Source: Anaspis maculata
Taxonomy: Eukaryota > Arthropoda > Insecta > Coleoptera > Scraptiidae
Reading direction: 5' to 3'
Length of the DNA stretch: 64,000 nt
NCBI GenBank assembly: GCA_949128115.1
Contig: OX421966.1
Location: forward strand, 868,001 to 932,000
Shown here: one piece after another, positions 47,097 through 59,297 of the stretch
Position numbering within the stretch: the first letter of the stretch is position 1
Layout of the letters: the number at the start of each line of letters is the position of its first letter
Notes under the pieces: generated by a model
Told to the model about the DNA's origin: nothing
The model's input: the letters and a program-made list of their open reading frames with translations, nothing else
Database searches by the model: none
Position numbers and translations under genes: made by a program

Positions 47097-47176
47097 GGTG
47101 GGCGTGGCCTCAGAGTGAGGGGGCGGGGCTTAAAGGAGAAGGAGAGGGGCTGGTCCAAGGTATCCCACTACCTACT
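47097..47176 (-). promoter_or_regulatory. GC-rich terminal tip, right, with GC box
   Basis: Inverted copy of the left tip (GAGGGGGCGGGGCTTAAAG, then GGAGAAGGAGAGGGG). It ends in CTACCTACT beside the target duplication. Its near-perfect match to the left tip, better than elsewhere in the arms, suggests constraint or recent homogenisation. Confidence 0.5.
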
Positions 47177-47182
47177 TATAGA
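47177..47182 (+). repeat. target site duplication TATAGA, right
   Basis: TATAGA lies directly after CCCACTACCTACT and is followed by AGAAAAGACGCAATTG, the normal continuation of the satellite linker. Confidence 0.93.
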
Positions 47183-47339
47183 AGAAAAGACGCAATTGTT
47201 ATCCAAAAAAATCAGGTTTCAACCCACGTGACTTCAGGCTTAAGCCCACGTTACTCCAGGCTCCAACCCACGTGACTTCAGGCTTCAACCAATGTGACTT
47301 TTAAATCGATCGGTTACCACTCTTTATGTTGGCAGCTAC

Positions 47340-48450
47340 TTGTTCCAAATGCAACATCTGACAAACGAACACAATCATAGAAGAAAAGACGCAATTGTTA
47401 TCCAAAAAAATCAGGTTTCAACCCACGTGACTTCAGGCTTGAACCCACGTGACCTCAGTCTTCAACCCACGTGACTTCAGGCTTCAACCCACGTGGCTTT
47501 GAAAACGATCGGTCACCACATTTGAAGTTGGCAGCTTCTCTTTCCAAACGCAACATCTGACGAACGAACACAAATATAGAAAAAAAGACACAATTGTTAT
47601 CCAAAAAGTTCAGGTTTGAACCCACGTGACTCCAGGCTCCAACTCACGTGACTTCAGGCTTCAACCCACGTGACTTTCGAAACGATCGGTTACCACTCTT
47701 GATGTTGGCAGCTACTTGTTCCAAATGCAACATCTGACGAACGAACACAAATATAGAAAAAAAGACACAATTGTTATCCAAAAAGTTCAGGTTTGAATCC
47801 ACGTGACTCCAGGCCCCAACCCACGTGACTTCAGGCTTCAACCCGCGTGACTTTCAAAACGATCGGTTACCACTCTTGATGTTGGCAGCTACTTGTTCCA
47901 AATGCAACATCTGACAAACGAACACAATCATAGAAGAAAAGACGCAATTGTTATCCAAAAAAATCAGGTTTGAACCCACGTGACTTCAGGCTTGAACCCA
48001 CGTGACCTCAGTCTTCAACCCACGTGACTTCAGGCTTCAACCCACGTGGCTTTGAAAACGATCGGTCACCACATTTGAAGTTGGCAGCTTCTCTTTCCAA
48101 ACGCAACATCTGACGAACGAACACAAATATAGAAAAAAAGACACAATTGTTATCCAAAAAGTTCAGGTTTGAACCCACGTGACTCCAGGCTCCAACTCAC
48201 GTGACTTCAGGCTTCAACCCACGTGACTTTCGAAACGATCGGTTACCACTCTTGATGTTGGCAGCTACTTGTTCCAAATGCAACATCTGACGAACGAACA
48301 CAAATATAGAAAAAAAGACACAATTGTTATCCAAAAAGTTCAGGTTTGAATCCACGTGACTCCAGGCTCCAACCCACGTGACTTCAGGCTTCAACCCACG
48401 TGACTTTTAAAACGATCGGTTACCACTCTTGATGTTGGCAGCTACTTGTT
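47340..48450 (+). repeat. 553-bp tandem duplication
   Basis: Bases 47340-47895 recur at 47893-48450 (47644 against 48197), including the rare AACACAATCATAGAAG and CCACGTGGCTTTG variants. This is three monomers moved as one unit. Confidence 0.8.
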
Positions 48451-50772
48451 CCAAATGCAACATCTGACGAACGAACACAAATATAGAAGCAAAGACGCAA
48501 TTGTTATCCAAAAAAATCAGGTTTCAACCCACGTGACTTCAGGCTTGAACCCACGTGACTTCAGTCTTCAACCCACGTGACTTCAGGCTTTAACCCACGT
48601 GACTTTGAAAACGATCGGTCACCACATTTGAAGTTGGCAGCTTCTCTTTCCAAACGCAACATCTGACGAACGAACACAAATATAGAAAAAAAGACACAAT
48701 TGTTATCCAAGAAGTTCAGGTTTGAACCCACGTGATTCCAGGCCCCAACCCACGTGACTTCAGGCTTCAACCCGCGTGACTTTCAAAACGATCGGTTACC
48801 ACTCTTGATGTTGGCAGCTACTTGTTCCAAATGCAACATCTGACGAACGAACACAAATATAGAAAAAAAGACACAATTGTCATCCAAAAAGTTCAGGTTT
48901 GAACCCACGTGACTCCAGGCTCCAACCCACGTGACTTCAGGCTTCAACCCACGTGACTTTCGAAACGATCGGTTACCACTCTTGATGTTGGCAGCTACTA
49001 GTTCCAAATGCAACATCTGACAAACGAACACAAATATAGAAAAAAAGACACAATAGTTATCCAAAAAGTTCAGGTTTGAACCCACGTGACTCCAGGCTCT
49101 AACCCACGTGACTTCAGGCTTCAACCCACGTGACTCTCGAAACGATCGGTTACCACTCTTGATGTTGGCAGCTACTTGTTCCAAATGCAACATCTGACAA
49201 ACGAACACAAATTTAGGAGAAAAGACGCAATTGTTATCCAAAAAAATCAGGTTTCAACCCACGTGACTTCAGGCTTGAACCCACGTGACTTCAGTCTTCA
49301 ACCCACGTGACATCAGGCTTCAACCCACGTGACTTTGAAAACGATCGGTCACCACATTTGAAGTTGGCAGCTTCTCTTTCCAAACGCAACATCTGACAAA
49401 CGAACACAAATATAGAAAAAAAGACACAATAGTTATCCAAAAAGTTCAGGTTTGAACCCACGTGACTCCAGGCTCTAACCCACGTGACTTCAGGCTTCAA
49501 CCCACGTGACTTTCGAAACGATCGGTCACCACATTTGAAGTTGGCAGCTTCTCTTTCCAAACGCAACATCTGACAAACGAACACAAATATAGAAAAAAAG
49601 ACACAATAGTTATCCAAAAAGTTCAGGTTTGAACCCACGTGACTCCAGGCTCTAACCCACGTGACTTCAGGCTTCAACCCACGTGACTTTCGAAACGATC
49701 GGTTACCACTCTTGATGTTGGCAGCTACTTGTTCCGAATGCAACATCTGACAAACGAACACAAATATAGAAAAGAAGACGCAATTGTTATCCAAAAAAAT
49801 CAGGTTTCAACCCACGTGACTTCAGGCTTGAATCCACGTGACTCCAGGCTCCAACCCACGTGACTTCAGGCTTCAACCCACGTGACTTTCAAAACGATCG
49901 GTTACCACTCTTGATGTTGGCAGCTACTTGTTCCAAATGCAACATCTGACAAACGAACACAAATATAGAAGACAAGACGCAATTGTTATCCAAAAAAATC
50001 AGGTTTCAACCCACGTGACTTCAGGCTTGAACCCACGTGACTCCAGGCTCCAACCCACGTGACTTCAGGCTTCAACCCACGTGACTTTCAAAACGATCGG
50101 TTACCACTCTTGATGTTGGCAGCTACTTGTTCCAAATGCAACATCTGACGAACGAACACAAATATAGAAAAAAAGACACAATTGTTATCAAAAAAATTCA
50201 GGTTTGAACCCACGTGACTCCAGGCTCCAACCCACGTGACTTCAGGCTTCAACCCACGTGACTTTCGAAATGATCGGTTACCACTCTTGATGTTGGCAGC
50301 TACTTGTTCCAAATGCAACATCTGACAAACGAACACAAATATAGAAGAAAAGACGCAATTGTTATCCACAAAAGTCAGGTTTCAACCCACGTGACTCCAG
50401 GTTTCAACTCACGTGACTTCAGGCTTCAACCCACGTGACTTTGAAAACGATCGGTCACCACTTTTGAAGTAGGCAGCTACTCTTTCCAAACGCAACATCT
50501 GACGAACGAACACAAATATAGAAAAAAAGACACAATTGTTATCCAAAAAGTTCAGGTTTGAACCCACGTGACTTCAGGCTCCATCCCACGTGACTTCAGG
50601 CTTCAACCCACGTGACTTTTATAACGATCGGTCACCAGATTTGAAGTTGGCAGCTACTTGTTCCAAATGCAACATCTGACGAACGAACACAAATATAGAA
50701 GAAAAGACGCAATTGTTATCCAAAAAAATCAGGTTTTAACCCACGTGACTTCAGGCTTGAACCCACGTGACT

Positions 50773-51734
50773 TCAGTCTTCAACCCACGTGACTTCAGGC
50801 TTCAACCCACGTGACTTTGAAAACGATCGGTCACCACATTTGAAGTTGGCAGCTTCTCTTTCCAAACGCAACATCTGACGAACGAACACAAATATAGAAA
50901 AAAAGACACAATTGTTATCCAAAAAGTTCAGGTTTGAACCCACGTGACTCCAGGCTCCAACCCACGTGACTTCAGGCTTCAACCCACGTGACTTTCAAAA
51001 CGATCGGTTACCACTCTTGATGTTGGCAGCTACTTGTTCCAAATGCAACATCTGACAAACGAACACAAATATAGAAGTAAAGACGCAATTGTTATCCAAA
51101 AAAATCAGGTTCCAACCCACGCGACTTCAGGCTTGAACCCACGTGACTTCAGTCTTCAACCCACGTGACTTCAGGCTTTAACCCACGTGACTTTGAAAAC
51201 GATCGGTCACCACATTTGAAGTTGGCAACTTCTCTTTCCAAACGCAACATCTGACGAACGAACACAAATATAGAAAAAAAGACACAATTGTTATCCAAAA
51301 AGTTCAGGTTTGAACCCACGTGACTCCGGGCTCCAACCCACGTGACTTCAGCCTTCAACCCACGTGACTTTCAAAACGATCGGTTACCACTCTTGATGTT
51401 GGCAGCTACTTGTTCCAAACGCAACATCTGACGAACGAACACAAAAATAGAAGAAAAGACGCAATTGTTATCCAAAAAAATCAGGTTTCAACCCACGTGA
51501 CTTCAGGCTTGAACCCACGTGACTTCAGTCTTCAACCCACGTGACTTCAGGCTTCAACCCACGTGACTTTGAAAACGATCGGTCACCACATTTGAAGTTG
51601 GCAGCTTCTCTTTCCAAACGCAACATCTGACGAACGAACACAAATATAGAAAAAAAGACACGATTGTTATCCAAAAAGTTCAGGTTTGAACCCACGTGCC
51701 TCCAGGCTCCAACCCACGTGACTCCGGGCTTCAA
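50773..51734 (+). repeat. example of 376-bp dimer periodicity
   Basis: Equivalent positions recur at 50773, 51149 and 51525, each 376 bp apart (177 plus 199). The linker alternates between AGAAGAAAAGACGCAATTG with CCAAAAAAATC and AGAAAAAAAGACACAATTG with CCAAAAAGTTC. The same period is found at 14867/15243, 35900/36276 and 58922/59298. Confidence 0.88.
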
Positions 51735-52400
51735 CCCATGTGACTTTTAAATCGATCGGTCACCACTTTTGATGTTGGCAGATACTTGTTCCAAACGCAA
51801 CATCTGACGAACGAACACAAATATAGAAAAAAAGACACAATTGTTATCCAAAAAGTTCAGGTTTGAACCCACGTGACTCCAGGCTTCAACCCACGTGACT
51901 TCAGGCTTCAACCCACGTGACTTTCAAAACGATCGGATACCACTCTTGATGTTGGCAGCTACTTGTTCCAAATGCAACATCTGACGAACGAACACAAATA
52001 TAGAAAAAAAGACACAATTGTTATCCAAAAAGTTCAGGTTTGAACCCACGTGACTTCAGGCTCCAACCCACGTGACTTCAGGCTTCAACCCACGTGACTT
52101 TGAAAACGATCGGTCACCACATTTGAAGTTGGCAGCTTCTCTTTCCAAACGCAACATCTGACGAACGAACACAAATATAGAAAAAAAGACACAATTGTTA
52201 TCCAAAAAGTTCAGGTTTGAACCCACGTGCCTCCAGGCTCCAACCCACGTTACTCCGGGCTTCAACCCATGTGACTTTTAAATCAATCGGTCACCACTTT
52301 CGATGTTGGCAGATACTTGTTCCAAACGCAACATCTGACGAACGAACACAAATATAGAAAAAAAGACACAATTGTTATCCAAAAAGTTCAGGTTTGAACC
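51450..52400 (+). repeat. 2919-bp-offset duplication, copy 1
   Basis: Matches 54370-55320 at a constant offset of 2919 bp (51525 against 54444, 52056 against 54975). Shared rare variants are CCCATGTGACTTTTAAATC and CGGATACCACTC. Confidence 0.8.
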
Positions 52401-52499
52401 CACGTGACTCCAGGCTTCAACCCACGTGACTTCAGGCTTCAACCCACGTGACTTCAGGCTTCAACCCACGTGACTTTCAAAACGATCGGTTACCACTCT

Positions 52500-53500
52500 T
52501 GATGTTGACAGCTACTTGTTCCAAATGCAACATCTGACAAACGAACACAAATATAGAAGAAAAGACGCAATTGTTATCCAAAAAAATCAGGTTCCAACCC
52601 ACGTGACTTCAGGCTTGAACCCACGTGACTTCAGTCTTCAACCCACGTGACTTCAGGCTTCAACCCACGTGACTTTCAAAACGATCGGTTACCACTCTTG
52701 ATGTTGGCAGCTACTTGTTCCAAATGCAACATCTGACAAACAAACACGAATATAGAAGAAAAGACGCAATTGTTATCCAAAAAAATCAGGTTTCAACCCA
52801 CGTGACTTCAGGCTTCAACCCACGTGACTTTCAAAACGATCGGTTACCACTCTTGATGTTGGCAGCTACTTGTTCCAAATGCAACATCTGACGAACGAAC
52901 ACAAATATAGAAAAAAAGACACAATTGTTATCCAAAAAGTTCAGGTTTGAACCCACGTGACTCCAGGCTCCAACCCACGTGACTTCAGGCTTCAACCCAC
53001 GTGACTTTCAAAACGATCGGTTACCACTCTTATGTTGGCAGCTACTTGTTCCAAATGCAACATCTGACAAACGAACACAAATATAGAAGAAAAGACGCAA
53101 TTGTTATCCAAAAAAATCAGGTTCCAACCCACGTGACTTTAGGCTTGAACCCACGTGACTTCAGTCTTCAACCCACGTGACTTTAGGCTTCAACCCACGT
53201 GACTTTCAAAACGATCGGTTACCACTCTTGATGTTGGCAGCTACTTGTTCCAAATGCAACATCTGACAAACAAACACAAATATAGAAGAAAAGACGCAAT
53301 TGTTATCCAAAAAAATCAGGTTTCAACCCACGTGACTTCAGGCTTCAACCCACGTGACTTTCAAAACGATCGGTCACCACTCTTGATGTTGGCAGCTACT
53401 TGTTCCGAATGCAACATCTGACGAACGAACACAAATATAGAAAAAAAGACACAATTGTTATCCAAAAAGTTCAGGTTTGAACCCACGTGACTCCAGACTC
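52500..53500 (+). repeat. 530-bp tandem duplication
   Basis: The segment with CAGGTTCCAACCCACG at 52590 recurs at 53120, an offset of 530 bp, together with the rare CTGACAAACAAACAC variant. One base is missing in TCTTATGTTGG near 53028. Confidence 0.7.
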
Positions 53501-54369
53501 CAACCCACGTGACTTCAGGCTTCAACCCACGTGACTTTCAGAACGATCGGTTACCACTCTTGATGTTGGCAGCTACTTGTTCCAAATGCAACATCTGACA
53601 AACGAACACAAATATAGAAGAAAAGACGCAATTGTTATCCAAAAAAATCAGGTTTCAACCCACGTGACTTCAGGCTTGAACCCACGTGACTTCAGTCTTC
53701 AACCCACGTGACTTCAGGCTTCAACCCACGTGACTTTCAAAACGATCGGTTACCACTCTTGATGTTGGCAGCTACTTGTTCCAAATGCAACATCTGACGA
53801 ACGAACACAAATATAGAAAAAAAGACACAATTGTCATCCAAAAAGTTCAGGTTTGAACCCACGTGACTCCAGGCTCCAACCCACGTGACTTCAGGCTTCA
53901 ACCCACGTGACTTTCGAAACGATCGGTTACCACTCTTGATGTTGGCAGCTACTTGTTCCAAATGCAACATCTGACAAACGAACACAAATATAGAAGAGAA
54001 GACGCAATTGTTATCCGAAAAAATCAGGTTTCAACCCACGTGACTTCAGGCTTGAACCCACGTGACTCCAGGCTCCAACCCACGTGACTTCAGGCTTCAA
54101 CCCACGTGACTTACAAAACGATCGGTTACCACTCTTGATGTTGGCAGCTACTTGTTCCAAATGCAACATCTGACGAACGAACACAAATATAGAAAAAAAG
54201 ACACAATTGTTATCCAAAAAGTTCAGGTTTGAAACCACGTGACTCCAGGCTCCAACCCACGTTACTTCAGGCTTCAACCCACGTGACTTTCAAAACGATC
54301 GGTTACCGTTCTTGATGTTGGCAGCTACTTGTTCCAAATGCAACATCTGACAAACGAACACAAATATAG

Positions 54370-55320
54370 AAGAAAAGACGCAATTGTTATCCAAAAAAAT
54401 CAGGTTTCAACCCACGTGACTTCAGGCTTGAACCCACGTGACTTCAGTCTTCAACCCACGTGACTTCAGGCTTCAACCCACGTGACTTTGAAAACGATCG
54501 GTCACCACATTTGAAGTTGGCAGCTTCTCTTTCCAAACGCAACATCTGACGAACGAACACAAATATAGAAAAAAAGACACGATTGTTATCCAAAAAGTTC
54601 AGGTTTGAACCCACGTGACTCCAGGCTCCAACCCACGTGACTCCGGGCTTCAACCCATGTGACTTTTAAATCGATCGGTCACCACTTTTGATGTTGGCAG
54701 ATACTTGTTCCAAACGCAACATCTGACGAACGAACACAAATATAGAAAAAAAGACACAATTGTTATCCAAAAAGTTCAGGTTTGAACCCACGTGACTCCA
54801 GGCTTCAACCCACGTGACTTCAGGCTTCAACCCACGTGACTTTCAAAACGATCGGATACCACTCTTGATGTTGGCAGCTACTTGTTCCAAATGCAACATC
54901 TGACGAACGAACACAAATATAGAAAAAAAGACACAATTGTTATCCAAAAAGTTCAGGTTTGAACCCACGTGACTTCAGGCTCCAACCCACGTGACTTCAG
55001 GCTTCAACCCACGTGACTTTGAAAACGATCGGTCACCACATTTGAAGTTGGCAGCTTCTCTTTCCAAACGCAACATCTGACGAACGAACACAAATATAGA
55101 AAAAAAGACACAATTGTTATCCAAAAAGTTCAGGTTTGAACCCACGTGCCTCCAGGCTCCAACCCACGTTACTCCGGGCTTCAACCCATGTGACTTTTAA
55201 ATCAATCGGTCACCACTTTCGATGTTGGCAGATACTTGTTCCAAACGCAACATCTGACGAACGAACACAAATATAGAAAAAAAGACACAATTGTTATCCA
55301 AAAAGTTCAGGTCTGAACCC
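54370..55320 (+). repeat. 2919-bp-offset duplication, copy 2
   Basis: Counterpart of 51450-52400, after which the copies diverge (AGGTCTGAACC here). Confidence 0.8.
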
Positions 55321-56728
55321 ACGTGACTCCAGGCTCCAACCCACGTGACTCCGGGCTTCAACCCATGTGACTTTTGAATCAATCGGTCACCACTTTCGAT
55401 GTTGGCAGATACTTGTTCCAAACGCAACATCTGACGAACGAACACAAATATAGAAAAAAAGACACAATTGTTATCCAAAAAGTTCAGGTTTGAACCAACG
55501 TGACTCCAGGCTCCAACCCACGTGCCTTCAGGCTTCAACCCACGTGACTTTCAAAACGATCGGTTACCACTCTTGATGTTGGCAGCTACTTGTTCCAAAT
55601 GCAACATCTGACAAACTAACACAAATATAGAAGAAAAGACGCAATTGTTATCCAAAAAAATCAGGTTTCAACCCACGTGACTTCAGGCTTGAACCCACGT
55701 GACTTTAGTCTTCAACCCACGTGACTCCAGGCTTCAACCCACGTGACTTTGAAAACGATCGGTCACCACATTTGAAGTTGGCAGCTTCTCTTTCCAAACG
55801 CAACATCTGACGAACGAACACAAATATAGAAAAAAAGACACAATTGTTATCCAAAAAGTTCAGGTTTGAACCCACGTGACTCCAGGCTCCAACCCACGTG
55901 ACTCCGGGCTTCAACCCATGTGACTTTTAAATCGATCGGTCACCAATTTTGATGTTGGCAGATACTTGTTCCAAACGCAACATCTGACGAACGAACACAA
56001 ATATAGAAAAAAAGACACAATTGTTATCCAAAAAGTTCAGGTTTGAACCCACGTGACTCCAGGCTCCAACCCACGTGACTCTGGGCTTCAACTTATGTGA
56101 CTTTTAAATCGATCGGTCACCAATTTTGATGTTGGCAGATACTTGTTCCAAACGCAACATCTGACGAACGAACACAAATATAGAAAAAAAGACACAATTG
56201 CTATCCAAAAAGTTCAGGTTTGAACCCACGTGACTCCAGGCTCCAACCCACGTGACTTCAGGCTCCACCCCACGTGACTTTCAAAACGATCGGTTACCAC
56301 TCTTGATGTTGGCAGCTACTTGTTCCAAATGCAACATCTGACAAACGAACACAAATATAGAAGAAAAGACGCAATTGTTATCCAAAAAAATCAGGTTTAA
56401 ACCCACGTGACTTCAGGCTTGAACCCACGTGACTTCAGTCTTCAACCCACGTGACTTCAGGCTTCAACCCACGTGACTTTCGAAACGATCGGTTACCACT
56501 CTTGATGTTGGCAGCTACTTGTTCCAAATGCAACATCTGACGAACGAACACAAATATAGAAAAAAAGACACAATTGTTATCCAAAAAGTTCAGGTTTGAA
56601 CCCACGTGACTCCAGGCTCCAACCCACGTGACTTCAGGCTTCAACCCACGTGACTTTCAAAACGATCGGTTACCACTCTTGATGTTGGCAGCTACTTGTT
56701 CCAAACGCAACATCTGACGAACGAACAC

Positions 56729-56746
56729 AAAAAAAAAAAAAAAAAA
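56729..56746 (+). repeat. poly-A run of 18 in the satellite linker
   Basis: The linker normally reads CACAAATATAGAAAAAAAGACAC. Here ATATAG is lost and 18 consecutive A follow CAC. Replication slippage in the A-rich linker is the simplest explanation. Confidence 0.8.
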
Positions 56747-57059
56747 CAAAAGACACAATTGTCATCCAAAAAGTTCAGGTTTGAATCCACGTGACTCCAG
56801 GCTCCAACTCACGTGACTTCAGGCTTCAACCCACGTGACTTTTAAATTGATCGGTTACCACTTTTGATGTTGGCAGCTACTTGATCCAAATGCAACATCT
56901 GACGAACGAACACAAATATAGAAAAAAAGATACAATTGTTATCCTTAAAGTTCAGGTTCGAACCCACGTGACTCCAGGCTCCAACCCACGTGACTTCAGG
57001 CTTCAACTCACGTGACTTTTAAAAAGATCGGTTACCACTTTTGATGTTGGCAGCTATTT

Positions 57060-58260
57060 GTTCCAAACGCAACATCTGACGAACGAACACAAATATAGAA
57101 AAAAGACACAATTGTTGACCAAAAAGTTCAGGTTTGAACTCACGTGACTCCAGGCTCCAACCCACGTGACTTCAGGCTTCAACCCACGTGACTTTTAAAA
57201 CGATCGGTCACCACTTTTGATGTTGGCAGCTACTTGTTCCAAATGCAACATCTGACGAACGAACACAAATATAGAGGAAAAGACACAATTGTTATCCAAA
57301 AAGTTCAGGTTTGAACCCACGTGACTCCAGGCTCCAACCCACGTGACTTGAGGCTTCAACCCACGTGACTTTTAAAACGATCGGTCACCACTTTCGAGGT
57401 TGGCAGATACTTGTTCCAAACGCAACATCTGACGAACGAACACAAATGTAGAAAAAAAGACACAATTGTTATCCAAAAAGTTCAGGTTCAAACCCACGTG
57501 ACTCCAGGCTCCAACCCACGTGACTTCAGGCTTCAACTCACGTGACTTTTAAAAAGCTCGGTTACCACTTTTGATGTTGGCAGCTACTTGTTCCAATCGC
57601 AACATCTGACGAACGAACACAAATATAGAAAAAAAGACGCAATTGTTATCCAAAAAAATCAGGTTTCAACCCACGTGACTTCAGGCTTTAACCCACGTGA
57701 CTTTCAAAACGATCGGATACCACTCTTGATGTTGGCAGCTACTTGTTCCAAATGCAACATCTGACGAACGAACACAAATATAGGAAAAAAGACACAATTG
57801 TTATCCAAAAAGTTCAGGTTTGAACCCACGTGACTCCAGGCTCCAACCCACGTGACTTCAGGCTTCAACCCACGTGACTTTCAAAACGATCGGATACCAC
57901 TCTTGATGTTGGCAGCTACTTGTTCCAAATGCAACATCTGACGAACGAACACAAATATAGAAAAAAAGACACAATTGTTATCCAAAAAGTTCAGGTTTGA
58001 ACCCACGTGACTTCAGGCTCCAACCCACGTGACTTAAAGCATCAACCCACGTGACTTTGAAAACGATCGGTCACCACATTTGAAGTTGGCAGCTACTTGT
58101 TCCAAATGCAACATCTGACGAACGAACACAAATATAGAAGAAAAGACGCAATTGTTATTCAAAAAAATCAGGTTTCAACCCACGTGACTTCAGGCTTGAA
58201 CCCACGTGACTTCAGTCTTCAACCCACGTGACTTCAGGCTTTAACCCACGTGACTTTGAA
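57060..58260 (+). repeat. 5.3-kb-offset duplication, copy 1
   Basis: Rare variants TTGTTGACCAAAAAG (57113), CCAATCGCAACATC (57593) and GACTTAAAGC (58031) recur at 62379, 63058 and 63319 in the same order. The offset changes from 5266 to 5465 to about 5288 bp, so whole monomers were gained and lost between the copies. Confidence 0.75.
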
Positions 58261-59297
58261 AAACGATCGGTCACCACATTTGAAGTTGGCAGCTTCTCTT
58301 TCCAAACGCAACATCTGACGAACGAACACCAATATAGAAAAAAAGACACAATTGTTATCCAAAAAGTTCAGGTTTGAACCCACGTGACTCCAGGCTCCAA
58401 CCCACGTGACTTCAGGCTTCAACCCACGTGACTTTCAAAACGATCGGTTACCACTCTTGATGTTGGCAGCTACTTGTTCCAAACGCAACATCTGACGAAC
58501 GAACACAAATATAGAAGAAAAGACGCAATTGTTATCGAAAAAAATCAGGTTTCAACCCACGTGACTTCAGGCTTCAAACCACGTGACTTTCAAAACGATC
58601 GGTTACCACTCTTGATGTTGGCAGCTACTTGTTCCGAATGCAACATCTGACGAACGAACACAAATATAGGAAAAAAGACACAATTGTTATCCAAAAAGTT
58701 CAGGTTTGAACCCACGTGACTCCAGGCTCCAACCCACGTGACTTCAGGCTTCAACCCACGTGACTTTCAAAACGATCGGTTACCACTCTTGATGTTGGCA
58801 GCTACTTGTTCCGAATGCAACATCTGACAAACGAACACAAATATAGAAGAAAAGACGCAATTGTTATCCAAAAAAAATCAGGTTTCAACCGACGTGACTT
58901 CAGGCTTGAACCCACGTGACTTCAGTCTTCAACCCACGTGACTTCAGGCTTCAACCCACGTGACTTTGAAAACGATCGGTCACCACATTTGAAGTTGGCA
59001 GCTTCTCTTTCCAAACGCAACATCTGACGAACGAACACAAATATAGAAAAAAAGACACAATTGTTATCCAAAAAGTTCAGGTTTGTACCCACGTGACTCC
59101 AGGCCCCAACCCACGTGACTTCAGGCTTCAACCCACGTGACTTTCAAAACGATCGGTTACCACTCTTGATGTTGGCAGCTACTTGTTCCGAATGCAACAT
59201 CTGACAAACGAACACAAATATAGAAGAAAAGACGCAATTGTTATCCAAAAAAATCAGGTTTTAACCCACGTGACTTCAGGCTTGAACCCACGTGACT

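Larger units (their letters stand above)
36977..47176. mobile_element. 10.2-kb element with giant inverted arms, Polinton/Maverick-like ends
   Basis: Seen: termini AGTAGGTAGTGGGATACC and its exact complement, a 6-bp target duplication, inverted arms 36977-39478 and 44571-47176, and a 5.1-kb centre. Known: Polinton/Maverick elements make 6-bp duplications, start with AG and have inverted repeats of hundreds of bases, whereas Dada elements (6-7 bp) and Foldback-type elements are other options. The arms carry one small gene each. The centre carries minisatellite blocks, a nested MITE-like insertion and two or three small frames. No DNA polymerase B, integrase, transposase, protease, ATPase or capsid frame is recognisable, so as it stands the element probably depends on proteins made elsewhere. 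Base composition and repeat content are unlike the satellite on either side. Confidence 0.9.
44571..47176 (-). repeat. right inverted arm (about 2.6 kb)
   Basis: Mirror of the left arm, beginning at ATCGAATTC and ending with the GC-rich tip. Just inside it (44515-44560) lies a further degenerate copy of an arm module (GTAGGTACCTAC, CAGAATCACGAATTT) that also occurs within the arm near 46110-46145 and, inverted, in the left arm near 37891-37945. The arm was therefore built from older tandem modules. Confidence 0.93.

Noticed and set aside
36977..47176. Retroviral or LTR-retrotransposon origin of the 10.2-kb element
   Set aside because: The terminal repeats are inverted, not direct, there is no TG...CA end, primer site or polypurine tract, and no reverse transcriptase frame.
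36977..47176. Segmental inversion of host DNA rather than a mobile element
   Set aside because: Exact inverted tips, a 6-bp target duplication and perfect restoration of the satellite without the element indicate insertion.
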